Positions 1-8,078 of a stretch of DNA of 64,000 nucleotides are shown piece after piece. The notes beneath the pieces are model-generated. The model searched no databases. It was not told where the DNA came from and saw nothing but the letters and a program-made list of their open reading frames with translations. The position numbers and the translations under genes were made by a program. The stretch lies in assembly GCF_000472445.1 (NCBI RefSeq), contig NZ_AXAJ01000001.1:248643-312642 (forward strand). The letters run 5' to 3'. How positions within the stretch are numbered: position 1 is the stretch's first letter; every line of letters starts with the position of its first letter. Source of the DNA: Burkholderia sp. WSM2230 (GTDB lineage: Bacteria > Pseudomonadota > Gammaproteobacteria > Burkholderiales > Burkholderiaceae).

Positions 1-83
1 TCGGCACCGGCAGGACGTTTCAGCCGCATGCGGCGCTGCACGACACGGCAGGCGGTCGCGCCGGTGAAGGAGTCCTGCAATGA
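1..83 (+). CDS. 3' end of an upstream gene in the same operon (partial)
   Basis: The third forward frame is open from the window edge and stops with TGA at 81-83, sharing ATGA with the start of the next gene. That four-base overlap is the usual sign of translational coupling in an operon. Only about 26 residues are visible, with no recognisable motif. Given the LivF-type ATPase downstream, a LivG- or LivM-type component of the same importer is the natural guess, but this is inference from position only. Confidence 0.45.
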   Translation, partial: GTGRTFQPHAALHDTAGGRAGEGVLQ

Positions 84-793
84 GCGAGCCGATGCTGAAA
101 GTCGCTGGCCTCAACGCGTTTTATGGGCGCGCGCATATTCTTTTCGACGTCGGCCTGGAAGTCGGGCGCGGCGAAGTGGTCGCGTTGATGGGCCGCAACG
201 GCGCGGGCAAGTCGACCACCATGAAAGCGGTCATGGGTTTGCTGCCGCGTCGCCAAGGCCAGGTCACGTTTCGCGGGCAGAACATCGCCGCTTTGCCGCC
301 GTACAAGATCGCGCGCATGGGCATGGGCTTCGTTCCGGAAGACCGGCGCGTATTCGCGGACCTGACAGTGATGGAAAACCTCGACACGGGCCGCCAGCCG
401 CCGCGCGAAGGCGCGCCGCAATGGACGCCGGAAAAGCTGTTCCGCCTCTTTCCGAATCTTGGCGAAATGCCCAGGCGCCCCGGCGGGCAGATGAGCGGTG
501 GCGAGCAGCAGATGCTCACGGTGTCGCGCACCTTGATGGGCAATCCGTATCTCGTGCTGCTCGATGAACCGTCGGAAGGCGTCGCGCCCGTGATCGTCGA
601 ACAGATGGCCAACATGATTCTTGAGCTGAAGCGCGAGGGGCTGTCTATTCTGTTGTCCGAACAGAATCTGCACTTTGCGGAACTGGTGAGCGACCGCGCG
701 TATGTGCTCGAAAAAGGGCAGATCCGCTTTAGCGGCACCATTGGCGAACTTGCGAAGAACGAAACAGTGAGGCGCGCTTATCTGAGCGTGTGA
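80..793 (+). CDS. ABC transporter ATP-binding protein, LivF type
   Basis: This is a 237-residue ATPase of the branched-chain amino acid (HAAT) transporter family. It would power import with LivH/LivM permeases, a LivG ATPase and the binding protein encoded at 6306. Visible motifs are Walker A GRNGAGKST (38-46), signature MSGGEQQ (138-144) and Walker B LVLLDEP (158-164). The SEQN stretch near the end is typical of LivF, which lacks the usual switch histidine. Its start overlaps the stop of the upstream gene. LivF-type importers also carry amides, urea and aromatic acids, so the neighbouring hydroxylase genes suggest a heterocyclic carboxylate as substrate. That substrate is inference. Confidence 0.93.
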   Translation: MSEPMLKVAGLNAFYGRAHILFDVGLEVGRGEVVALMGRNGAGKSTTMKAVMGLLPRRQGQVTFRGQNIAALPPYKIARMGMGFVPEDRRVFADLTVMENLDTGRQPPREGAPQWTPEKLFRLFPNLGEMPRRPGGQMSGGEQQMLTVSRTLMGNPYLVLLDEPSEGVAPVIVEQMANMILELKREGLSILLSEQNLHFAELVSDRAYVLEKGQIRFSGTIGELAKNETVRRAYLSV

Positions 794-822
794 TCCAACC
801 GTCGTTGCACAAGGAGAAGCAG

Positions 823-2022
823 ATGGCAGCAGAGACGTTGACAGGCTTGTCGGGCAAGGTCGCGGTAACCAACATCGGCCTGCTGTTATCCGGCGACATC
901 AATCAGCCGATTCTCGACGCCAATACGCTCGTGATCGACGACGGCGTGATCGTTGCAGTGGGCAAGGAGAAGGACTGCGACCTGGAAGGCGCGCGGACCA
1001 CTGTCGATTGCAAAGGCACCACCGTTGCGCCCGGGCTGATCGACTCGCACGTGCATCCGGTATTCGGCGACTGGACGCCGCGTCAGAATCAGCTCGGCTG
1101 GATCGAATCGAATCTGAACGGCGGCGTGACAACAATGATCTCGGCCGGCGAAGTGCATTTGCCTGGTCGTCCGAAAGATGTGCTCGGCGTGAAAGCGCTC
1201 GCCATTACCGCGCAGCGTTCGTTTGAAGGCATGCGCGGCGCGGGCGTCGGCGGGGGCGTCAAGGTGATGGCGGGCGCGCCGGTAATCGAAAAGGGCATGG
1301 TCGAGGAAGATTTCAAGGAACTGTCCGAAGCGGGCGTGAAGCTGCTTGGCGAAGTGGGCCTGGGCAGCGTGAAGGCCGGCGAGGAAGCCGCGCAGATGGT
1401 CGCGTGGGCGCGCAAGTACGGCATTCAAAGCACGATTCATACGGGCGGCCCGTCCATTCCAGGCTCGGGGCTGATCGACCGCGACGTCGTGCTCGCGGCC
1501 GATGCGGACGTGATTGGCCATATCAACGGCGGGCATACGTCGCTGTCTTATCGCCATGTTTGCGATCTCTGCGAGCAGTCGAGCCGCGCGCTGGAAATCG
1601 TCCATAACGGCAACGAACGCATTGCATTGCTGACGGCGCGTCATGCCGTCGAATTGAAATGCCCGCACCGGATCATTCTCGGCACCGATAGTCCTGCGGG
1701 TTCCGGCGTGCAACCGCTCGGCATCCTGCGCATGATCGCGCTCATTTCGAGTCTCGCGGACGTGCCCGCGGAAATCGCGTTCTGCTTTGCCACAGGCAAC
1801 ACCGCGCGCCAACGCAACCTGCGCCAGGGGCTGATCGAAGTAGGCCGTCCCGCCGATCTGGTGTTCATGGACCGCGCGCAACACACGGCTGCGGATACGC
1901 TGCTCGAAAGCGTGCAACTCGGCGATATTCCTGGCGTGGGCATGGTGATGATCGACGGCTTGATCCGCTGCCGGCGCAGCCGCAACACGCCGCCCGCTAC
2001 CGAAGTGCCGGTAGTGCTATGA
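823..2022 (+). CDS. Amidohydrolase, enamidase-like
   Basis: This 399-residue protein belongs to the metal-dependent amidohydrolase superfamily. The HVH metal motif lies in DSHVHP near residues 76-78, and a late conserved Asp in LGTDSPAGSG probably serves as metal ligand or catalytic acid. Long stretches (LNGGVTTMISAG, PGRPKD, GEVGLGS, INGGH, SRNTPPA) match what I recall of Eubacterium barkeri enamidase. That enzyme opens the ring of 6-oxo-tetrahydronicotinate to 2-formylglutarate and ammonia. An in-frame GTG exists at 790, but ATG 823 has AAGGAGA 6 bases upstream and is preferred. It lies between the transporter ATPase and the NicA/NicB-type hydroxylase, which supports a role in N-heterocycle breakdown. 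Exact substrate unproven; dihydropyrimidinase-like relatives are the alternative. Confidence 0.82.
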   Translation: MAAETLTGLSGKVAVTNIGLLLSGDINQPILDANTLVIDDGVIVAVGKEKDCDLEGARTTVDCKGTTVAPGLIDSHVHPVFGDWTPRQNQLGWIESNLNGGVTTMISAGEVHLPGRPKDVLGVKALAITAQRSFEGMRGAGVGGGVKVMAGAPVIEKGMVEEDFKELSEAGVKLLGEVGLGSVKAGEEAAQMVAWARKYGIQSTIHTGGPSIPGSGLIDRDVVLAADADVIGHINGGHTSLSYRHVCDLCEQSSRALEIVHNGNERIALLTARHAVELKCPHRIILGTDSPAGSGVQPLGILRMIALISSLADVPAEIAFCFATGNTARQRNLRQGLIEVGRPADLVFMDRAQHTAADTLLESVQLGDIPGVGMVMIDGLIRCRRSRNTPPATEVPVVL

Positions 2023-2062
2023 ATGCACTTCGTCCACTTTGCACGGCACGGCCGGTGCGCAC

Positions 2063-2581
2063 ATGAACGGGCCCGCGCCGCTTACGCTGAAGGTCAACGG
2101 CGCGACGCATCTTGTGAGCGCGTCGGCGGACACGCCTTTGCTTTATCTGCTGCGCAACGACCTCGCACTCAATGGGCCGAAATTCGGCTGCGGACTGGGC
2201 GAGTGCGGCGCATGCACGGTGCTGCTCGACGGCATGCCGACACGCGCCTGCGTCACGACCGCGAAGGTGGCGCTGGGCCACGAGATCACCACGCTCGAAG
2301 GGCTGGGCACGCGGGCCGCGCTGCATCCGGTGCAACAGGCGTTTATCGAGGAACAGGCCGCGCAATGCGGCTATTGCCTGAGCGGCATGATCATGACGAC
2401 CAAGGCGCTGCTCGAACGCGATCCGCATCCGAGCGTCGAGACGATTCGCCGCGAGTTGTCGCGCAACCTGTGCCGTTGCGGCACGCATGTCGAGATCATG
2501 CGCGCGGTGCAGCGCGCGGCCGACCTGCTCGCGATGCAGAAAAGCTCGCGCGAAGCAGGCGATGAAGGGGCGCATGCATGA
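2063..2581 (+). CDS. (2Fe-2S)-binding subunit of a molybdenum hydroxylase, NicA-like
   Basis: This 172-residue small subunit of the xanthine oxidase family carries two [2Fe-2S] clusters that pass electrons from the molybdenum centre. The plant-ferredoxin cluster is C43, C48, C51 and C63 (CGLGECGAC); the second is C103, C106, C138 and C140 (QCGYC and LCRC). Size and order match NicA-type subunits. ATG 2063 is the first Met in frame; a TTG at 2039 is possible, and neither has a clear Shine-Dalgarno. The stop TGA overlaps the start of the next gene (ATGA at 2578-2581), so the two subunits are translationally coupled. The large FAD subunit of classical xanthine dehydrogenases is absent, consistent with electrons going to cytochrome c. 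Confidence 0.9.
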   Translation: MNGPAPLTLKVNGATHLVSASADTPLLYLLRNDLALNGPKFGCGLGECGACTVLLDGMPTRACVTTAKVALGHEITTLEGLGTRAALHPVQQAFIEEQAAQCGYCLSGMIMTTKALLERDPHPSVETIRRELSRNLCRCGTHVEIMRAVQRAADLLAMQKSSREAGDEGAHA

Positions 2582-5500
2582 CAGGACCGGACTTCAGCGT
2601 GGATCGACGCGCCGCGCCGCCGTCGCGCAAGCAACTCTACGACGCGCAGAGCGTGCTGATCGTCACGCGGCCGCCGCAAGCTCCGGTCAAGCCGGCGGTC
2701 GGCCAACCCGGCTCGCGTTCGTCGTTTGTGCCCACAGAGGCGGACATGTTCCTCGCTGTGCGCGACGACGGCAGCGTGATTGCTTTCAATGGCCATGTGG
2801 ATCTCGGTACGGGTATCGGCACCGCGCTTGCGCAGATCGTCGCCGAAGAACTCGATGTGCCTTTGACGCGCGTGTCGATCGTGCTTGGCCACACGAATGA
2901 GACGCCGAATCAGGGGCCGACGATTGCCAGCGCCACGCTGCAGATCACGGCCGTGCCTTTGCGGCATGCCGCGGCGCAGGCCCGGCAGTGGCTCATCGCG
3001 CAAGCGGCCGTGCGGTTTGGCGTCGGCGTGGAAAAGCTCGCTGTTCGCGACGGCATCGTGTTCGGACGCGATGGCACGAGTGCAAGCGCTGGCGTTGGCG
3101 TCAAACGCATCGGCTACGGCGAGCTGATCGCCGGACAACGCATCGAATTGCAGTTGCGCACCGACGCGCCTCTCAAAGACCCGAACACATACACGGTGGT
3201 CGGCAAAAACGCGCCGCGCGTCGATATTCCCGCGAAGGCAACCGGCGAATCGAGCTTCGTGCACGATGTGCGCGTGCCCGGCATGCTGCATGGGCGCGTC
3301 GTGCGTCCGCCGTATGCGGGCGTTGCGCAGGGCGATTTCGTCGGCAATAGTCTGCTGGGTGTCGACGAAGAGTCGATCCGCAATCTGCCCGGCATCGTCA
3401 AGGTCGTGGTGATTCGCGACTTCGTCGGCATCGTGGCGGAGCGCGAGGAAGTCGCGCAGCAGGCCGCGAAACGGCTCGATGTGCAATGGAAAAGCACCCC
3501 GCCTCTGCCGCCGCTCGAAACCAGCGAAGAAGTGGAAGCCGCGCTGCGTGCCAATCCGGCCACGCGGCGCGACCTCGTGATCGATGGCGATGTCGACACG
3601 GCGCTTGCACGCGACCCGGCCCGCACGCTGAATCGCACATACGTATGGCCGTTTCAGATGCATGCGTCGATTGGGCCTTCGTGCGCCGTGGCCGACTATC
3701 GCGAGGGCGCATTGAAGGTGTGGTCCGGCACCCAGAACCCTCATTCGCTGCGTGCCGATCTCGCGTTGCTGCTGGCAATGAATGAAGCGCAGATCGAGAT
3801 CGTGCGCATGGACGCGGCAGGCTGCTACGGCCGCAATTGTGCAGACGACGTCGCCGCGGACGCCGCCTTGCTCTCGCGTGCGACGGGCGCGCCGGTTCGC
3901 GTGCAACTGTCGCGTGAGGACGAGCATGCATGGGAGCCGAAGGGCGCAGCGCAATTGATGGACGTGCGCGGCGCTTTGAGCGCGGAAGGCGAACTCGCGG
4001 CTTACGAATTCGCGACGCGTTATCCATCGAACGATGCGCCTACGTTGGCGCTATTGCTGACCGGCGCACTCTCAGCGCAGCCGCAGGTATTCGAAATGGG
4101 CGATCGCACGGCTGTCCCGCCCTACGACTTCAGCGCGATGAGCATCGTCTGCGACGACACGCCACCTATCGTGCGCGCCTCTTGGTTGCGCGGCGTGTCC
4201 GCGTTGCCCAACACCTTTGCTCACGAGTCGTTCATCGACGAACTCGCTGTTGAGGCCGGCGCCGATCCCGTCGAGTTTCGCCTGAAGCATTTGGGCGATC
4301 CACGCGCGGCCGAGCTGGTCAGGGCGGTCGCGGACCGTGCGGGTTGGCAGCCGCGGTCGCGGCAAACCGCAACCGGCGAGCCGCGCGAAGACGGTGACAT
4401 AGCGCGCGGCCGCGGCATTGCCTACGCGCGCTATGTGCACAGCAAGTTTCCCGGCTTCGGCGCGGCATGGTGCGCGTGGGTCGCGGACGTGGAAGTCAAT
4501 CGCAGAAGCGGCGAACTCGCGGTGACGCGCGTCGTGGTCGGTCAGGACAACGGCACGACGATCAACCCCGACGGCGTGCGTCACCAGATTCACGGCAACG
4601 TGATCCAGGCGACGAGCCGCGCGCTGAAAGAACGCGTGACGTTTAGCGACAACGCGGTGACGAGCCAGGAGTGGGGCGCGTATCCGATCCTCACGTTCCG
4701 CGAGGTGCCCGTGATCGACGTCGTGATGATGCCGCGGCACGGCGAGCCGCCAATGGGTGCGGGCGAGTCGGCCTCGCTGCCCGGGGCGGCCGCAATTGCG
4801 AACGCGTTGTACGACGCAACCGGCGTGCGTTTTCGCAGGCCGCCGTTCACGCCCGAGACGATTCGCGCAGCGCTCGCCGATGCGAAAGCCGAGGAGGCCG
4901 CCGCGCGCCGGAAAAAGCGCTGGCGGCTCGGTTTTCTAGGTGCGTTCGCGGCAGGCGCGGCGGGCTGGCTCGGCGCGCTGTCGTTTGCGCCGCAGCCCAT
5001 TGCGCCGATTGCGCCGCCGCTTGCTAGTGCGTTCGCTCCCGAATTGATCGCGCGCGGCAAGGTGCTGGCGTCGCTCGGCAATTGCGCGGTGTGCCATACC
5101 GCGCGCAACGGCGTGCCGAACGCCGGCGGCAAGCCGCTGGAAACACCGTTCGGCACCGTCTACAGCACGAACATCACGCCCGATGCGCAAACGGGCATCG
5201 GTTCGTGGTCGCTCGAAGCGTTCATTCGGGCGATGCGCGAGGGCATCAGCCGCGACGGACATCGGCTGTATCCGGCATTCCCGTACACATCATTCAAAAA
5301 TACTTCCGACGACGACCTGAAAGCGCTGTACGCCTACCTGATGTCGCAAACGCCTGTGCGCTTCCGTCCGCCGGAAACGAGGCTGCCGTTTCCGTTCAGT
5401 GCGCGTCCGCTGATGGCTGCCTGGAATGGCCTCTTTCTCGCGCGCAATACGTTCGCCGCGAGTCCGGTGCAAAGCGCGCAATGGAATCGCGGCGCGTATC

Positions 5501-6213
5501 TCGTCAATGGCCTTGGGCATTGCAGCGCCTGTCACACGCCGCGCAATGCATTCGGCGCCGAGAAGACCGGGGCGGCTTTCATGGGCGGCGGCAGCGCGGA
5601 AGGCTGGGAGGCGCCCGCGTTGTCGTCGCTGTCGAACTCCCCGGTGCCATGGACCGAGGACGAACTGTTCAGCTATCTGCGCTTTGGTCACGCGCCGCTG
5701 CATGGCGTGGCCGCGGGGCCGATGGCGCCCGTCGTCGCTGATCTCGCTGCGCTGCCCGATAGCGACATTCGCGCAATGGCGGCGTATCTCGCGTCGCTTA
5801 GCCCGGTCGAGCCCAACGTCGATGTGGCGGCGATGGCGCGTCAATACGAAGCGGCCAGCACGATTCGCGGCGTGCCGTCGGGCATGGGCGCGCGGCTTTT
5901 CGACGGCGCCTGCGCGGCATGTCATCACACTGGCAGCGGGCCGCAACTGTTCGGCGCGCACCCGTCGCTCGCGCTCAACACGAACGTGCATAGCGCGACG
6001 CCCGATAATCTGATTCGCGTGATTCTCGACGGCATCGGCTCGCCTGCTCGGCCCGAACTCGGTACGATGCCGGCATATCGCGACAGTTTCAACGACGCCC
6101 AGGTCGCCGAGCTCGTGTCGTATCTGCGCCAGCAATTCGCGGGCGGCAAGCCTGCCTGGCAGGACGTGACGGCGAGCGTCGCTCGGATTCGCGCAATGCC
6201 GCGCGCCGAGTGA
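2578..6213 (+). CDS. Molybdopterin hydroxylase large subunit fused to three cytochrome c domains, NicB-like
   Basis: This 1211-residue membrane-anchored fusion has a molybdopterin-binding aldehyde oxidase/isoquinoline oxidoreductase-like part (about 1-760), one hydrophobic helix around 783-805, then three class I cytochrome c domains. Heme motifs are C836AVCH, C982SACH and C1112AACH. The GAGES stretch contains E730, the conserved glutamate that activates the substrate in this family. The same architecture is known in NicB, the Pseudomonas putida nicotinate 6-hydroxylase subunit, which donates electrons to the respiratory chain. The two-subunit enzyme probably hydroxylates a carbon next to a ring nitrogen. 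Substrate could be nicotinate, a related pyridine or quinoline, or an aldehyde; the enamidase-like neighbour favours a nicotinate-type compound. Confidence 0.88.
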   Translation: MTGPDFSVDRRAAPPSRKQLYDAQSVLIVTRPPQAPVKPAVGQPGSRSSFVPTEADMFLAVRDDGSVIAFNGHVDLGTGIGTALAQIVAEELDVPLTRVSIVLGHTNETPNQGPTIASATLQITAVPLRHAAAQARQWLIAQAAVRFGVGVEKLAVRDGIVFGRDGTSASAGVGVKRIGYGELIAGQRIELQLRTDAPLKDPNTYTVVGKNAPRVDIPAKATGESSFVHDVRVPGMLHGRVVRPPYAGVAQGDFVGNSLLGVDEESIRNLPGIVKVVVIRDFVGIVAEREEVAQQAAKRLDVQWKSTPPLPPLETSEEVEAALRANPATRRDLVIDGDVDTALARDPARTLNRTYVWPFQMHASIGPSCAVADYREGALKVWSGTQNPHSLRADLALLLAMNEAQIEIVRMDAAGCYGRNCADDVAADAALLSRATGAPVRVQLSREDEHAWEPKGAAQLMDVRGALSAEGELAAYEFATRYPSNDAPTLALLLTGALSAQPQVFEMGDRTAVPPYDFSAMSIVCDDTPPIVRASWLRGVSALPNTFAHESFIDELAVEAGADPVEFRLKHLGDPRAAELVRAVADRAGWQPRSRQTATGEPREDGDIARGRGIAYARYVHSKFPGFGAAWCAWVADVEVNRRSGELAVTRVVVGQDNGTTINPDGVRHQIHGNVIQATSRALKERVTFSDNAVTSQEWGAYPILTFREVPVIDVVMMPRHGEPPMGAGESASLPGAAAIANALYDATGVRFRRPPFTPETIRAALADAKAEEAAARRKKRWRLGFLGAFAAGAAGWLGALSFAPQPIAPIAPPLASAFAPELIARGKVLASLGNCAVCHTARNGVPNAGGKPLETPFGTVYSTNITPDAQTGIGSWSLEAFIRAMREGISRDGHRLYPAFPYTSFKNTSDDDLKALYAYLMSQTPVRFRPPETRLPFPFSARPLMAAWNGLFLARNTFAASPVQSAQWNRGAYLVNGLGHCSACHTPRNAFGAEKTGAAFMGGGSAEGWEAPALSSLSNSPVPWTEDELFSYLRFGHAPLHGVAAGPMAPVVADLAALPDSDIRAMAAYLASLSPVEPNVDVAAMARQYEAASTIRGVPSGMGARLFDGACAACHHTGSGPQLFGAHPSLALNTNVHSATPDNLIRVILDGIGSPARPELGTMPAYRDSFNDAQVAELVSYLRQQFAGGKPAWQDVTASVARIRAMPRAE

Positions 6214-6305
6214 GCGTGCGAACGAGGGCGCGCAAAGATGGACGGGGCGGACAGCCCGTTAGAAAACCAACGCATTCCCGCAATCCCTTTGATACGGAGA
6301 AACGC

Positions 6306-7514
6306 ATGACCACGCGCGCAGGATGGATCTCTCGCATTACGCTATCGACGGTTCTTTCATTCGCCGCCCTCGGCGCAAACGCTGAGCAGACCATCAAGAT
6401 CGGGGAAATCAATAGCTACAAGGCGCAGCCGGCCTTTCTCGGGCCTTACAAAAACGGCTGGAATCTGGCGCTTGAGCAGATCAACGGCGCGGGCGGCGTG
6501 CTCGGCAAGAAGCTCGAAGTCGTTTCGCGCGACGACAACGGCAACCCCGGCGACACCATTCGCGTGGCGCAGGAGCTGATCGCGCGCGAGCAGGTGCAGT
6601 TGCTGTTCGGCGGCTTCCTGTCGAACACGGGTCTCGCGCTCACTGATTTCGCCAGGCAGAAGAAGATGTTCTTCCTGGCAGCCGAACCGCTGACCGACAA
6701 GATCGTCTGGGCCGACGGCAACAAATACACGTACCGTTTGCGTCCGTCCACGTACATGCAGGTCGCGATGCTTGTGCCCGAAGCGGCCAAGCTGAAGAAG
6801 AAGCGCTGGGCGCTCGTCTATCCGAACTACGAGTATGGCCAGTCGGCGGTGGCCACGTTCAAGAAGCTCCTCACCGCCGCGCAGCCTGACGTGCAGTTCG
6901 TCGCGGAGCAGGCCACGCCGCTCGGCAACGTGGATGCGGGCGCGGTCACGCAGGCGATCGCGGACGCAAAGCCCGACGCGATTTTCAACGTGCTGTTCGG
7001 CGCCGACCTCGGCAAGTTCGTGCGCGAGGGCAATACGCGTGGCCTCTTCAAGGACCGCACGGTGGTGTCGCTGCTGACCGGCGAGCCGGATTATCTCGAT
7101 CCGCTTGGCGCCGAGGCGCCGACCGGCTGGATCGTGACCGGCTACCCGTGGTATTCGATCGACACGCCCGCGAACAGGAAGTTTGTCGAGGCCTATCAGG
7201 CCAAGTATCACGACTATCCGCGGCTCGGCTCGGTGGTCGGTTACTCGGCGCTGATGTCCATCGCGGCAGGCATCAAGAAGGCCGGTTCCGTCGATACCGA
7301 CAAGCTCGCGGCAGCGTTCAAGGGCTTGGGCGTGGAGACGCCGTTCGGGCCGATCACCTATCGTGCGCAGGACAATCAGTCGACCATGGGCGCTTATGTC
7401 GGCGTGACGGGGTTGAAGGACGGCAAGGGCGTGATGACGTCGTATCGCTACATTGACGGCGCGAGCGTGCAGCCGTCGGACGCCGAGGTGAAGAAGCTGC
7501 GGCCGGCGGAGTGA
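6306..7514 (+). CDS. ABC transporter periplasmic substrate-binding protein (HAAT family)
   Basis: This 402-residue protein has a Sec signal peptide ending at ANA (about residue 26), followed by a Leu/Ile/Val-binding-protein fold (IKIGEINSY, NGAGGVLGKKLEVV, YPNYEYGQSAVATFK). It captures the ligand for the importer whose LivF ATPase is at 80-793. The frame is open from 6210, but ATG 6306 has ACGGAGA 6 bases upstream and begins the signal peptide, so it is the start. Being the last gene of the operon rather than the first is common when an importer is bundled with catabolic enzymes. The ligand cannot be read from sequence; the operon points to a nicotinate-like acid. Confidence 0.9.
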   Translation: MTTRAGWISRITLSTVLSFAALGANAEQTIKIGEINSYKAQPAFLGPYKNGWNLALEQINGAGGVLGKKLEVVSRDDNGNPGDTIRVAQELIAREQVQLLFGGFLSNTGLALTDFARQKKMFFLAAEPLTDKIVWADGNKYTYRLRPSTYMQVAMLVPEAAKLKKKRWALVYPNYEYGQSAVATFKKLLTAAQPDVQFVAEQATPLGNVDAGAVTQAIADAKPDAIFNVLFGADLGKFVREGNTRGLFKDRTVVSLLTGEPDYLDPLGAEAPTGWIVTGYPWYSIDTPANRKFVEAYQAKYHDYPRLGSVVGYSALMSIAAGIKKAGSVDTDKLAAAFKGLGVETPFGPITYRAQDNQSTMGAYVGVTGLKDGKGVMTSYRYIDGASVQPSDAEVKKLRPAE

Positions 7515-8078
7515 GGACGCAAGGGGCGCGTGGTCCAAGCGCCCTGCCATCGCGCCACACCGTTGCATGTTGCTTGACGGCAAGTGGCGGTAGCAAATAC
7601 GTTGTAGGTCCGCGTGCCGACCAGGGTCGGTACGCGTCATGCAACCCTGTCCGTTGCCATTCATCGCATCCATCCAGCGCTCGCTGGAGACTATCCAACC
7701 GGATGCGTGTGTTCCCCGAAAAATATAAGACACCGTTGGGTGATGGGTAGGACTCTGCTTGAGATGCCACCGGGGCTTGGTCTGCTGATCTCTGTCGTCC
7801 TGACTGAGGCGGTTACTCTCGCATATGGCAAAACTGGGACAAGTTGCCTCCCGGACGCTGAGCGGAAGCATCATTGACCGCCGTCAAGGTTTTCAATGTT
7901 CTCGTGAAAGCTATTCACCGCGCATGAAAGTGCCCTCTTTTTAGAACTTGTCCTATTGAGCCGCGCGCCAGCTTGTCAAACCATCAGAGGTTCGAATTTG
8001 GCGACAGATGGGCCGGAAGCGCTTCTGGCTTACCGGCCAGAAAGTTCGGAATCCTGATAACGAACCAGGCAGGTAACT
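7515..8078. other. Intergenic region between the heterocycle operon and VgrG island 1
   Basis: No credible gene is seen. Just after the stop there is a weak hairpin (GGGCGC at 7524-7529 pairing with GCGCCC at 7539-7544) without a T-run, possibly the operon's end. By eye the DNA from about 7700 is less GC-rich than the operon before it. Near the VgrG start an inverted repeat TTCTGGC (8023-8029) / GCCAGAA (8036-8042) could be a hairpin in the leader of the vgrG message. This is the likely left border of the T6SS island. Confidence 0.4.

Noticed and set aside
2371-3954. A 527-codon minus-strand open frame in the molybdopterin subunit gene
   Set aside because: His/Arg-rich composition, no motif, fully inside a well-supported gene on the other strand.
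6357-7874. A 505-codon minus-strand open frame over the binding-protein gene
   Set aside because: Antisense shadow; the plus strand has a signal peptide and a ribosome site.
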